Assembly: GCA_949126835.1 (NCBI GenBank)
Contig: OX421497.1
Span: forward strand, 48,708,474 to 48,772,473
Length of the DNA stretch: 64,000 bases
Source: Anisus vortex
Lineage: Eukaryota > Mollusca > Gastropoda > Planorbidae
Direction: 5' to 3'
Positions 49,701 to 59,510 of this stretch are shown one piece after another. The position numbers and the translations under genes were made by a program. Under the pieces are notes generated by a model. That model was not told the DNA's origin and ran no database searches. It saw only the letters and a program-made list of their open reading frames with translations. Positions within the stretch are counted from its first letter, which is position 1, and the number at the start of each line of letters is the position of its first letter.

Positions 49701-52700
49701 CTATCCACACTGTCGAAAGCCTTTTCAAAGTCTACAAATGTCATGTACAAGGGAGATTGCCATTCTAAAGACTGTTCAATGATTATCCGCAAAATGGTAA
49801 TGTGGTCAGTACATGATCTGCCTTGTTGAAAACCTGCTTGTTCTGGCCTAAGTTTCACATCTAGGGCTTCCTTCAAACTCTCTAAGATAATCCTGGTCAG
49901 GACTTTGCCTGGAACTGAGAGAAGCATTATTCCTCTCCAGTTGCTGTATACAGAGAGATCACCTTTCTTCGGTAGCTTGACCATGTAGCCTAGTTTCCAT
50001 TTGTATGGCACTTGTTCCTCTTCCCAAATTTTTTGTAGTAGTGGCTGGAGCATCTCTGCTGATACTGCTGGGTCTGCTTTTAGTGCCTCTGGTGGGATGC
50101 CAACTGGTCCAGCCGCCTTACCATTTTTGATAGAATTGATGGCTTTGATGATTTCTGCCTTAGAAGGAAGACCTGTGTTGACATTGAGGGGCTCATTTTC
50201 TGGTGGGATGTCTGGGGGAGATAGTGGTGGGCATATTTTTTCCAGGGGGGGGGGGGCTGAACTTTCACGTGACAATTATTTACCAAATACTGGGGGAGGG
50301 GGGGCTGAAATTTTGCGTTACAAACATTTACCGATTTTTTTTCAAATTTAGTACTTTTTTAAAACAAAATCTGTTGAAAAAAAATTATTTTTTTTAATTT
50401 CTATTCCTCAGCTTCCCCTGTGGCTTCGCCCCTGGTGGTGGGGGTTGGTTAAGTACCTCCTTAAAAGGTTGGACCCACCTATCTCTCTGTCCTACATCGC
50501 TTGTTATGACCTTGCCATTACTGTCCTCGACTGGTTTGCCAGACAATGTTCTTTTTATCTCGTACAATCTTTTCATGTTTCCTTGTCCAGCTGCTGTTTC
50601 TGCCTCTTTTGTCATTTCATGAATGAAACGCCTTTTATCTTCTTTAGCACTCTTCTTCACTGTGCGGCTGATTTCCCAATATTCCCAATCACAGCTTGTA
50701 GAAATTTTCTTTATCTTCTTCCTTCACTGCATTAGTCGAAGTGTAGCATTGAATGATGGTGGTTTTCCTGCCCTTTGCCTTGAATCGTGCAGAGATTAGT
50801 CTTGGAGAGATTGGTTCCCATGATATTAATGCCTTTGTTGCTTCCGGTGATAGCATCAATGCTACTCCTTGAGTGTGGTCATGGTTTAGAGCCTCATGAC
50901 CAGAGAAGATGATTGTCTCTCCTGTGTCTAGTCTAGATTGGCCATTACCATTCCACCGAGTCTCACATAATCCCAGGACCTTGATATCATATTTCCTCAT
51001 TTCTTTTGCTACCTGGGCAGACCTGCTGGCTTCATATAGGGTTCTTATATTCCAGGTCCCTATTCTAAATTTTGCTTTTGTCGTGATGAGGTTTGACTGC
51101 AAGCTAGCTTCCCGAGGCCTTTCACTAGCTTGCGTCATGAATTCTTTGGGAGAAGAAGAACCTCCCTGACTAAGCTTGCGTTGGTTTGGTGTAGTTTTGG
51201 TTTCTGTAGCATTGGTTTTTTTTACGGTGTAAGGTTGCTAGCCCCACGACCAACCCTCCTCCTTAGCCCGGGATTGGGACTGGCAGGATACACACAAAGG
51301 TGATAGCCAGGTGGAATTCATTAGTATTAGTATAATTAAATGATTAGTTTTAGTTGACCATAGAGGCCAACAAGGGACCAGGCTTGGGATGTCGATGAAG
51401 GAGGGGAAAGATGTATGAGCCATCTGTCAATGTACAGGCTGTTTGAAAAGATGAGAGAAGGAAGACAGTGACCTGTTTGTAATACAATGAACCAACTGTA
51501 ACACCACACAATGAAATATGGATTAGTTCCTTATAACATGTCTCTACATAAATGTATCAAGCCTAGAGATAAACCCATCACAATTTCAATCTGTAATTAA
51601 CGGAACATTGAAAATAAACACTAACTAGTCAATGAAACATTGAACATAAACAGAAAAAACACTAACTAGTCAATGAAACATCGAACATAAACATTAATTA
51701 GTCAATGAAACTTTAGACTCTACCTTTTCAGCTCCAAGTAAAAGAAAATGGTGAGTTTCTTCAATATGAGAATCTGGGCATCCAGCTGTAAACAGAGATA
51801 AAACATCAACAATTGTACTCAACACTAGACTTGTACAATTGTACTCAACACTAGACTTGTACAATTGTACTCAACACTAGACTTGTACACTTGTACTCAA
51901 CACTAGACTTGTACAATAATTCATTCATCAGTTACTTTTCTATTTAAATATATTTTTGTAATTATTGTTTGAGGAACTCTAGGGACAAAATAAAATAATA
52001 ACTTGGCATTGATGGTTTTATTCACCAGGAATTTCAGTTGTAGATAAAAATTTAATGGGAAATTAATAATTAAGGTGAATAGACAAAATGATGTACAGCT
52101 TTAGTTCCTTGTGAAACATTGGCTGATACAGTCATAAACATTGGCTGATAGAGTCATAAACATTGGCTGATACAGTCATAAACATTGGCTGATACAGTCA
52201 TAAACATTGGCTGATAGAGTCATAAACATTGGCTGATAGAGTCATAAACATTGGCTGATAGAGTCATAAACATTGGCTGATAGAGTCATAAACATTGGCT
52301 GATAGAGTCATAAACATTGGCTGATAGAGTCATTGTTGTCTATTTAGCAGATTCAGTCAGTGCTGAACTATTTCATTCAGAAGTGGAAAGGTTTTAATGA
52401 AATTTTATGACTACAATACAGGTTTCATTCAAGGTTATCTCAATACAAAAGTAAGAATTGTTTAAATCTGACGTTGACCATTACAAATTTAATAAAACGA
52501 TGTGGGTACAAATGTTAGAATATTTATAGAAGGCATAAAGTAAGGTCAAAGGTTATAGTCAAGTGCTATTCTATATTTGATTATTGTCTGAACTGAATAA
52601 AGCTGTCACCTGGGCATGGTAAAGTGTAGCCATGTTCTGGATGTTCAACAAATCGCCTCTCACTGAGACAAGTACTGCCATATTGACGGAAGCAATCTAA

Positions 52701-55700
52701 GCACATCACATGACCAGGTGAACAAGGAAATATTAACACATGAGACCTAAACAGAAGGAAATATTAACACATGTGACCTAAACAGAAGGAAATATTAACA
52801 CATGCGACCTAAACAGAAGGAAATATTAACACATGCGACCTAAACAGAAGGAAATATTAACACATGTGACCTAAACAGAAGGAAATATTAACACATGTGA
52901 CCTAAACAGAAGGAAATATTAACACATGAGACCTAAACAGAAGGAAATATTAACACATGTAACCTAAACAGAAGGAAATATTAACACATGCGACCTAAAC
53001 AGAAGGAAATATTAACACATGAGACCTAAACAGAAGGAAATATTAACACATGCGACCTAAACAGAAGGAAATATTAACACATGCGACCTAAACAGAAGGA
53101 AATATTAACACATGTGACCTAAACAGAAGGAAATATTAACACATGTGACCTAAACAGAAGGAAATATTAACACATGAGACCTAAACAGAAGGAAATATTA
53201 ACACATGCGACCTAAACAGAAGGAAATATTAACACATGTGACCTAAACAGAAGGAAATATTAACACATGTGACCTAAACAGAAGGAAATATTAACACATG
53301 CGACCTAAACAGAAGGAAATATTAACACATGCGACCTAAACAGAAGGAAATATTAACACATGTGACCTAAACAGAAGGAAATATTAACACATGTGACCTA
53401 AACAGAAGGAAATATTAACACATGAGACCTAAACAGAAGGAAATATTAACACATGCGACCTAAACAGAAGGAAATATTAACACATGCGACCTAAACAGAA
53501 GGAAATATTAACACATGCGACCTAAACAGAAGGAAATATTAACACATGCGACCTAAACAGAAGGAAATATTAACACATGTGACCTAAACAGAAGGAAATA
53601 TTAACACATGTGACCTAAACAGAAGGAAATATTAACACATGAGACCTAAACAGAAGGAAATATTAACACATGCGACCTAAACAGAAGGAAATATTAACAC
53701 ATGTGACCTAAACAGAAGGAAATATTAACACATGCGACCTAAACAGAAGGAAATATTAACACATGTGACCTAAACAGAAGGAAATATTAACACATGTGAC
53801 CTAAACAGAAGGAAATATTAACACATGAGACCTAAACAGAAATAAAATGAAAAATGCTCAATCCTTATATCAAGATAGAATGTTTGGACAAAATGTGAAC
53901 AGCTAAAGATTTTATGTAAACTTACATCACTACATTGTAAACAGCTAAATAGGCTAACTAAATGTACATTTCTAAATTGTAAACAGCTGAATAGACTAAC
54001 TAAATGTACATTTCTAAATTGTAAACAGCTAAATAGACTAACTAAATGTACATTTCTAAATTGTAAACAGCTAAATAGACTAACTAAATGGACATTTCTA
54101 AATTATAAACAGCTAAATAGACAAACTAAATGTACATTTCTAAATTGTAAACAGCTAAATAGACTAACTAAATGTACATTTCTAAATTGTAAACAGCTAA
54201 ATAGACTAACTAAATGTACATTTCTAAATTGTAAACAGCAAAATAGACTAACTAAATGTACATTTCTAAATTGTAAACAGCTAAATAGACAAACTAAATG
54301 TACATTTCTAAATTGTAAACAGCTCAATAGACAAACTAAATGTACATTTCTAAATTGTAATGAGCTAAATAGACTAACTAAATGTACATTTCTAAATTGT
54401 AAACAGCTAAATAGACTAACTAAATGTACATTTCTAAATTGTAAACAGCTAAATCTAAAGACTTTATGTAAATTAAAAGACATCACTACATTGTAAACAG
54501 CTAAAGACTTTACGTAAACTTACATGACATCACTGCATATTATGCATTCAACTCTCCTAGAATTAATCTGGACATGTTTCAGTCCAACAGCAGTACTGTC
54601 AACTTCACCTTCGTGGTTCTGACTACATCGAAGAGAAAACCGCTACCACAAAAAGAAAATATGACATTGACAAGTCAACTAAGTAATGTGGACGTTGATT
54701 TTTTTTAAACATTTTAGCCATAAACTAAGTAGTATAGTCGTAAAGCTATGTGTTAAGTAGTACAGTCATAAAGCTAAGTGTTAAGTAGTATAGTCGTAAA
54801 GCTATGTGTTGTTTGTATGTATAATGAACAATCAGTGTGCGCTGTTCAGTGTATTCCAGTAGGTACTCACAGGTATATCACATGAACACTGTTTACAAAC
54901 ACCTCTTATACTAGTGCCAGGGGAAATATCCGTCCAATTAGATGGACCCTAGAAAGAAATCATGCCTGCAATTATCATCAAAATAATATATCTGTTGTAC
55001 AATGGCTCTGTTGTACAATAGGTCTGGAGTATCAGTTTTTTAAACATCAAACTTTACTTCAATATGACACTTTGTATCAAACAATTTGTTTCACTTTAAT
55101 GTAAAGTTTAACTTATTAAAAAAAAGGTAACAATTTAGAGGGAAAGTAAATGCCAAATGTTTTATGATTATTTTAGTTGCATAAAAATCTGATCAACAAA
55201 ACCATTAGTGAATGTCTGATACAGTCATGCATAGATAATTACTTAAATTATTGTCTTCAAAAATAAACTAGTATTGATTTAGTTATCTTGGCTAGTCCAA
55301 CTTTGCGGTAAATAGTTTCTATTGCAGTAATATCACAAAACATAACCTATTTGTACATTATAGTTTCTATTGAAGTAATAACACAAGTCATAACCTATTT
55401 GTGCATTATAGTTTCTATTGCAGTAATATCACAAAACATAACCTATTTGTACATTATCGTTTCTATTGCAGTAATATCACAAAACATAACCTATTTGTAC
55501 ATTATAGTTTCTATTGCAGTAATATCACAAAACATAACCTATTTGTACATTATAGTTTCTATTGCAGTAATATCACAAAACATAACCTATTTGTACATTA
55601 TCGTTTCTATTGCAGTAATACCACAAGACATAACCTATTTGTACATTATACCGTATATACTCATGTATAAGTCGCACTGGTGTATAAGTCGCACCCCTAG

Positions 55701-58700
55701 ATCAAGACATTTTTTCTTATATGTTGTCATTGACCCGCGCATAAGTCGCACCCTGACTTCCCGGATTATCTCAAAAATGCATACCTTTTAAACATAAAAG
55801 TTACTAAATATTCACCCTAATTTGGAAACTTTCCTTAAAAATGGTTTCAATGGTGCATAAGGCAAACATAATAAAAAAAGGCTCAATTTATTTAAACAAC
55901 CGATCAATAGGCCTGCAGACTTTAGTGATATGGGAAAGTAAGGTAGGCCTATCTGTTTCTCCATGTAAGTCCCTATCCCTACTGAAGTTCATATCCCTAT
56001 TGTCATACTAAAGTGGGTCAACACACACACAAAATCTTTTGATGTGCATCATTAGACTGAACGTCGCCCAGACTGTGAGGCATTGTATTGATGACGCTTT
56101 ATAAGTGACCTAATTGTATTGTTTGTAATGATTTCAAGCGCGACTACGTGACCGGCAAGAAGCTGTGTTTTTTTTTTAACTCTTACATGCAACAGATGAA
56201 AAATAAAACACACTATTTACATTTCACGCGTCGATCCGCCGATCGTAGTTTTGGAAACATTGCTAAGACATGGCGCGGCGGAATGCTAATCACTGCCTTA
56301 TTAGTAGGCTATAGCCTATAAGCCTAGGCCTTAGGTTCTAAATAAAACGCATCTTAAGCTACTTGTCTACAAGCTTATAGGCCTATTTACATTATAGGAC
56401 TAGACAGGCTTTCACACATTTACGATTCTTTCCATACTGTAATTTGCGTTCAATAAGCATACACAAAAATGTCACCTTTAAATACGTTTGAGCAAAATAA
56501 AATCGGTCCAAAAGTTCAAAAGAAAAGGGGGTGGGTGTCGGAAAAAAATATAATATTTGACCATTTCAATTTCAATTATATTTAGATACACCAATGAAAG
56601 TCTTCTAAATTTAAAATGTAGGCCTACGCATATCCTAGTAATTCTACATCACTACTATCAACTATAGGGGTTATGTAGGAAACTTTATGACAGAGAAGTG
56701 ATGTTTTTTGACCTTTTCAAAAACAGAGTCAAGTGTATAAGTCGCACCCCTACTTTTTGTCGAAATTTTCGGTAAAAAAAGTGCGACTTATACGCGAGTA
56801 TATACGGTAGTTTCTATTTCAGTAATACCACAAGACATAACCTATTTGTACATTATAGTTTCTATTGCAGTAATATCACAAGACATAACCTATTTGTACA
56901 TTATAGTTTCTATTGCAGTAATATCACAAGACATAACCTATTCGTACATTATAGTTTCTATTGCAGTAATATCACAAGACATAACCTATTTGTACATTAT
57001 AGTTTCTATTGCAGTAATATCACAAGACATAACCTATTTGTACATACAATGGTAAATATTAAAGTTAACCTATTTGTACATTCAAATGGTAAATATTAAA
57101 GTTAACGTCTACTCTAGAGTTGAACTGAAACAATTTTGTAAAGACAGAACTTGCCAGGGCAACAAGGAAAACTCCACTTCCACAATCTTTACAACAAAGT
57201 CTTAACTTGCCAGTTTGGACACTTTCACAAAGTTTACAATACACCAGAAACCTGCTGAAAACTAAATCAGAAAAATACTTTCTAAATGGATTGGGAAAAT
57301 AAAAATTTGAATCAAATAAATATGGTATTTAAAAGTTGTGTAAGGTGTAAAATGTTATTTATTTACTGAAGCATATATTAGGTACGTAGGATAAGATATG
57401 TAAGAAAATATTTACCTGGCCTTATTTGGTTAGCACAAGCAGATGTTTGAGATCTGTCCAATCTAGACAATGTTCGGTTCTGTAAATAATCCCCATCAAC
57501 ATCTGATTCTCCAAGTTTAATTACATTGTCCTGAGTGCTCAAGTGACTGTCTCTTGATGAACTTTCACCTCCTATAGGTGTGTCAGCTGTGCTGGCCTCT
57601 TGTCTGATCTGTGCTTTCTTATCACCTAAAGCTGAACCCAAACACAGATCTCCTGTTGCCAGGTCATCATCCGACCAACAAAAGGCATGCAATGTTGTGA
57701 AAGAACCAAAGCCACAATCCTAGAAGAATTTATAGGTGAATCTGGTGGGCAGGAAGCTAGTTTATAATGAATGATTCAATGTTCAAACTAGATATCTAAA
57801 TGAATATGTTCAAACTAGATATCTAAATGAAGATTACCTGGCCAGGAAGTTAGTCTGCAATGAAGGGAAGGATTCAATGTTCAAACTAGATATCTAAATG
57901 AAGATTACCTGGCCAGGAAGTTAGTCTACAATGAAGGATTCAATGTTCAAACTAGATATCTAAATGAAGATTACCTGGCTAGGAAGCTAGTTTACAATGA
58001 AGGATTCAATGTTCAAACTAGATATCTAAATGAATATGTTCAAACTAGATATCTAAATGAAGATTACCTGGCAAGGAAGCTAGTTTACAATGAAGGATTC
58101 AATGTTCAAACTAGATATCTAAATGAAGATTACCTGGCCAGGAAGTTAGTCTACAATGAAGGATTCAATGTTCAAACTAGATATCTAAATGAAGATTACC
58201 TGGCTAGGAAGCTAGTTTACAATGAAGGATTCAATGTTCAAACTAGATATCTAAATGAATATGTTCAAACTAGATATCTAAATGAATATGTTCAAACTAG
58301 ATATCTAAATGAATATGTCCAAACTAGATATCTAAATGAATATGTTCAAACTAGATATCTAAATGAAGATTATCTGGCTAGGAAGCTAGTTTACAATGAA
58401 GGATTCAATGTTCAAACTAGATATCTAAATGAATATGTTCAAACTAGATATCTAAATGAATATGTTCAAACTAGATATCTAAATGAAGATTACCTGGCTA
58501 GGAAGCTATTTTACAATGAAGGATTCAATGTTCAAACTAGATATCTAAATGAATATTTTCAAACTAGATATCTAAATGAATATGTTCAAACTAGATATCT
58601 AAATGAATATGTTCAAACTAGATATCTAAATGAATATATTCCAACTAGATATCTAAATGAATATGTCCAAACTAGATATCTAAATGAATATGTTCAAACT

Positions 58701-59510
58701 AGATATCTAAATGAATATGTCCAAACTAGATATCTAAATGAATATGTTCAAACTAGATATCTAAATGAATATGTCCAAACTAGATATCTAAATGAATGTG
58801 TTCAAACTAGATATCTAAATGAATATGTCCAAACTAGATATCTAAATGAATATGTCCAAACTAGATATCTAAATGAATATGTTCAAACTAGATATCTAAA
58901 TGAATATGTCCAAACTAGATATCTAAATGAATGTGTTCAAACTAGATATCTAAATGAATATGTTCAAACTAGATATCTAAATGAATATGTTCCAACTAGA
59001 TATCTAAATGAATATATTCCAACTAGATATCTAAATGAATATGTTCAAACTAGATATCTAAATGAATATGTCCAAACTAGATATCTAAATGAATATGTTC
59101 AAACTAGATATCTAAATGAATATGTCCAAACTAGATATCTAAATGAATATGTTCAAACTAGATATCTAAATGAATATGTCCAAACTAGATATCTAAATGA
59201 ATATGTCCAAACTAGATATCTAAATGAATATGTTCAAACTAGATATCTAAATGAAGATTACCTGAATGACAGTGGAATCATTGAGAAGTTGTCCAGTCAG
59301 TACCAAATTAATACTTCTAGGTGACATGCCAGCTTCTTGAGCTACAATCTCTTTCAAGTCCAGAATTGTGTCTTTGGGGTTTACATTGACAGTGTAGTTC
59401 TTATAACCACTGAATCTTACAGCTACACTAATCTGTTCATCATTAGTATTTACTAGTGAGGCTAAACCTGGCAAATTGGCTGCTGTGGCCATGATAATCC
59501 AAACTTTCAC
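37770..59510 (-). CDS. PRKN: Parkin, RBR E3 ubiquitin ligase (11 exons, 499 aa)
   Basis: Exons on the minus strand: 59510-59262, 57719-57416, 57261-57155, 54948-54871, 54642-54524, 52746-52610, 51785-51724, 48174-48040, 44253-44170, 40002-39885, 37876-37770. They sum to 1500 nt with all phases consistent. Introns are GT-AG except intron 3 (GC-AG). Domains: Ubl (~27-96, split after exon 1), Ser/Asp-rich linker, RING0 (~189-255; CKLC, CKDC, GPSNW), RING1 (~279-330; [12 protein letters not shown]), IBR (~373-415; CPGPGC, CRDC), REP with Trp439 and TTKPCPGC, and RING2 (~455-499). RING2 keeps the catalytic Cys467 in GGCMHM, His469, Glu478 and all later Zn ligands, ending in DHWFGL. Parkin is activated by PINK1 to ubiquitinate mitochondrial outer-membrane proteins for mitophagy. 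The Ser65 equivalent is Thr91. The start may instead be the second Met at 59492 (493 aa). Confidence 0.95.
38010..39850. repeat. 26/32-bp tandem array in parkin intron 10
   Basis: The unit AAGAAACATTACAAACAATG plus ATGTGT (26 bp) carries an optional AAGTGT (32 bp). The order of the two lengths repeats in blocks (for example about 39.22-39.40 and 39.63-39.81 kb), so larger duplications occurred. It ends about 35 bases from the exon 10 donor. Confidence 0.95.
39978..41469. repeat. 78-bp tandem array, ~19 copies, carrying the exon 10 acceptor
   Basis: The period of 78 was measured from GAACTCTCTC at 40053 to 40131. On the minus strand each unit contains ATTCTTTCCCAG followed by GATTTAGAAATTAATGATG, which is the intron 9 acceptor plus the first ~25 bases of exon 10. 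The lowest-coordinate copy is the functional junction. One copy carries a 12-bp insert with GCGGACCGG near 40729. Confidence 0.97.
41681..42596. repeat. 84-bp tandem array, 11 copies, in parkin intron 9
   Basis: The unit starts GTCTCTACAGACAGCAAGAC and contains CCCATGAATATACTGTAATG. The copies are almost identical, so expansion or homogenisation is recent. As 84 is 3 x 28, frames stay open on both strands for over 300 codons, but neither translation has homology or exon context. Confidence 0.95.
42640..43070. other. Intronic DNA, nothing recognised
   Basis: This part of parkin intron 9 is AT-rich, with no repeat or exon seen apart from the CCCAAACATCATTAAACC motif that recurs at 43386 and 43832. 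Confidence 0.4.
43076..43350 (+). repeat. tRNA-derived SINE, complete-looking copy
   Basis: The head has an A box (GTAGCCGAGTGGCAGCG) and a B box (GGTTCGAATCC) at tRNA spacing. The unrelated body ends GGTCTGACGGGTAC and is followed by (TTTAC)n. Short flanking AACTTGA on both sides may be the target-site duplication. It sits in parkin intron 9, antisense to the gene. Confidence 0.88.
43411..44160. other. Intronic DNA with a possible single DNA-transposon end
   Basis: CAGTGTAATCCGGTTATGTC, followed by AGATAACCGATGATCGAG, looks like one terminus of a pogo/Tigger-like element, but no matching right end was found. The flanking motif CCCAAACATCATTAAACC recurs at 43832. Confidence 0.25.
44276..45606. 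repeat. 27-bp tandem array, about 49 copies, abutting the exon 9 acceptor
   Basis: The unit is TTGATTCTAACAGCTGTAAT plus AAATGAC. As 27 is 3 x 9, all frames stay open and give false ORFs of over 300 codons on both strands. The array starts about 22 bases from the exon 9 acceptor, so branch-point sequence must lie in or near the first units. On the minus strand each unit holds CATTTATTACAG, an acceptor-like string. Confidence 0.97.
47118..47170 (-). repeat. LINE 3'-tail relic inside the CAGGG element
   Basis: TTACAGACAATTCCTTCTAG, then ACAGAAGATTATTACGTCC, matches the tail family in reverse orientation. Confidence 0.6.
47195..47282 (-). repeat. tRNA-like SINE head
   Basis: On the minus strand GCGGTTAGTTCACCGGCC is followed by GTCGCGGGTTCTATCCC, an A-box-like and B-box-like pair at tRNA spacing. 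It is diverged, with no obvious body. Confidence 0.5.
48455..48640. repeat. 12-bp minisatellite (ATGGGTGGAGCC)
   Basis: Fifteen or so 12-bp units with C/A/G changes lie in the 3' part of the LINE copy. The frames open on both strands are artefacts. Confidence 0.9.
50246..50434. mobile_element. Short insertion inside the LINE
   Basis: A G-run, CTGAACTTTCACGTGACAAT, a second GGGGGCTGAAATTTTGCG motif and the end CCCCTGTGGCTTCGCCCCTG interrupt the linker between endonuclease and RT. The GGGGCGAAGCC-type end occurs in many non-autonomous elements. Boundaries are approximate. Confidence 0.4.
51800..51915. repeat. 26-bp tandem repeat, ~4 copies
   Basis: AATTGTACTCAACACTAGAC plus TTGTAC repeats close to the exon 7 acceptor in parkin intron 6. 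Confidence 0.85.
52110..52333. repeat. 22-bp tandem repeat, ~10 copies
   Basis: CATTGGCTGATAGAGTCATA plus AA; the first copies have ATACAG. Located in parkin intron 6. Confidence 0.92.
52724..53842. repeat. 31-bp tandem array, ~36 copies, carrying the exon 6 acceptor
   Basis: The period of 31 was measured from 52744 to 52775. On the minus strand each unit is CTGTTTAG then GTCTCATGTGTTAATATTTC then CTT: the last 8 intron bases and the first 23 bases of exon 6. The fourth exon base varies (A, G, T) between copies. The copy farthest from exon 6 has a pyrimidine-rich lead (CATTTTATTTCTGTTTAG), probably the ancestral acceptor context. Confidence 0.97.
53900..54492. repeat. 42-bp tandem array bounded by copies of the exon 5 donor, parkin intron 5
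   Basis: The unit CTAAATAGACTAACTAAATG plus TACATTTCTAAATTGTAAACAG repeats about 11 times. At 53902-53935, and again degraded at 54452-54490, are copies of the stretch spanning the exon 5 3' end and its donor (minus strand GTAAGTTTAC, then ATAAA or GTAAA, then CTTTAG). Confidence 0.9.
55313..55650. repeat. 48-bp tandem array, left part
   Basis: The unit TAGTTTCTATTGCAGTAATA plus TCACAAAACATAACCTATTT plus GTACATTA occurs about 7 times and continues at 56810 after a transposon insertion. Located in parkin intron 3. Confidence 0.93.
55651..56807. mobile_element. Non-autonomous DNA transposon with CCGTATATACTC termini and TA target duplication
   Basis: The left end is CCGTATATACTCATGTATAA and the right end, reverse-complemented, CCGTATATACTCGCGTATAA. 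Both continue into GTCGCAC, and GTATAAGTCGCACCCCTA recurs subterminally. It splits a 48-bp unit: neighbouring intact units read ACATTATAGTTTC, so the target was TA, now duplicated at 55649-55650 and 56808-56809. The 1157-bp interior holds no transposase. TA duplication fits Tc1/mariner-like or another TA-targeting superfamily. Confidence 0.88.
56810..57052. repeat. 48-bp tandem array, right part
   Basis: About five units, with CACAAGACATAAC in place of CACAAAACATAAC, so the two sides belong to slightly different subtypes. Confidence 0.93.
57745..59256. repeat. 27-bp and ~66-bp nested tandem array filling parkin intron 1
   Basis: The short unit ATATGTTCAAACTAGATATC plus TAAATGA (27 bp) alternates with a longer ~66-bp unit including AGATTACCTGGCCAGGAAG and TACAATGAAGGATTC. 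On the minus strand the long unit reads CCAG/GTAATCTTCATTTAG, matching the true exon 1 donor (ATTCAG/GTAATCTTCATTTAG). Seven decoys keep GT and one reads AT (58368). Confidence 0.95.

Larger units (their letters stand above)
48336..51240 (-). pseudogene. LINE (craniofacial-development-protein-2-like), endonuclease plus RT, broken
   Basis: Minus-strand pieces in order: endonuclease N-terminus (51138-50689; [10 protein letters not shown] and [10 protein letters not shown]); a linker (50660-50440; [11 protein letters not shown] and [10 protein letters not shown]) joined after loss of the rest of the endonuclease; RT (50240-49358; [41 protein letters not shown], catalytic [11 protein letters not shown]); a frame change; RT C-terminus (49351-49010; [22 protein letters not shown]); then [20 protein letters not shown] (48908-48850). 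It is interrupted at ~50246-50434 by a G-rich insertion. It lies in parkin intron 7 in the same orientation as the gene. The frameshifts and deletion show it is dead. Confidence 0.92.

Noticed and set aside
55351..55791. ORF of 146 codons with [11 protein letters not shown] repeats
   Set aside because: 48-bp tandem unit (a multiple of 3) in parkin intron 3; the reading then runs into a transposon end.
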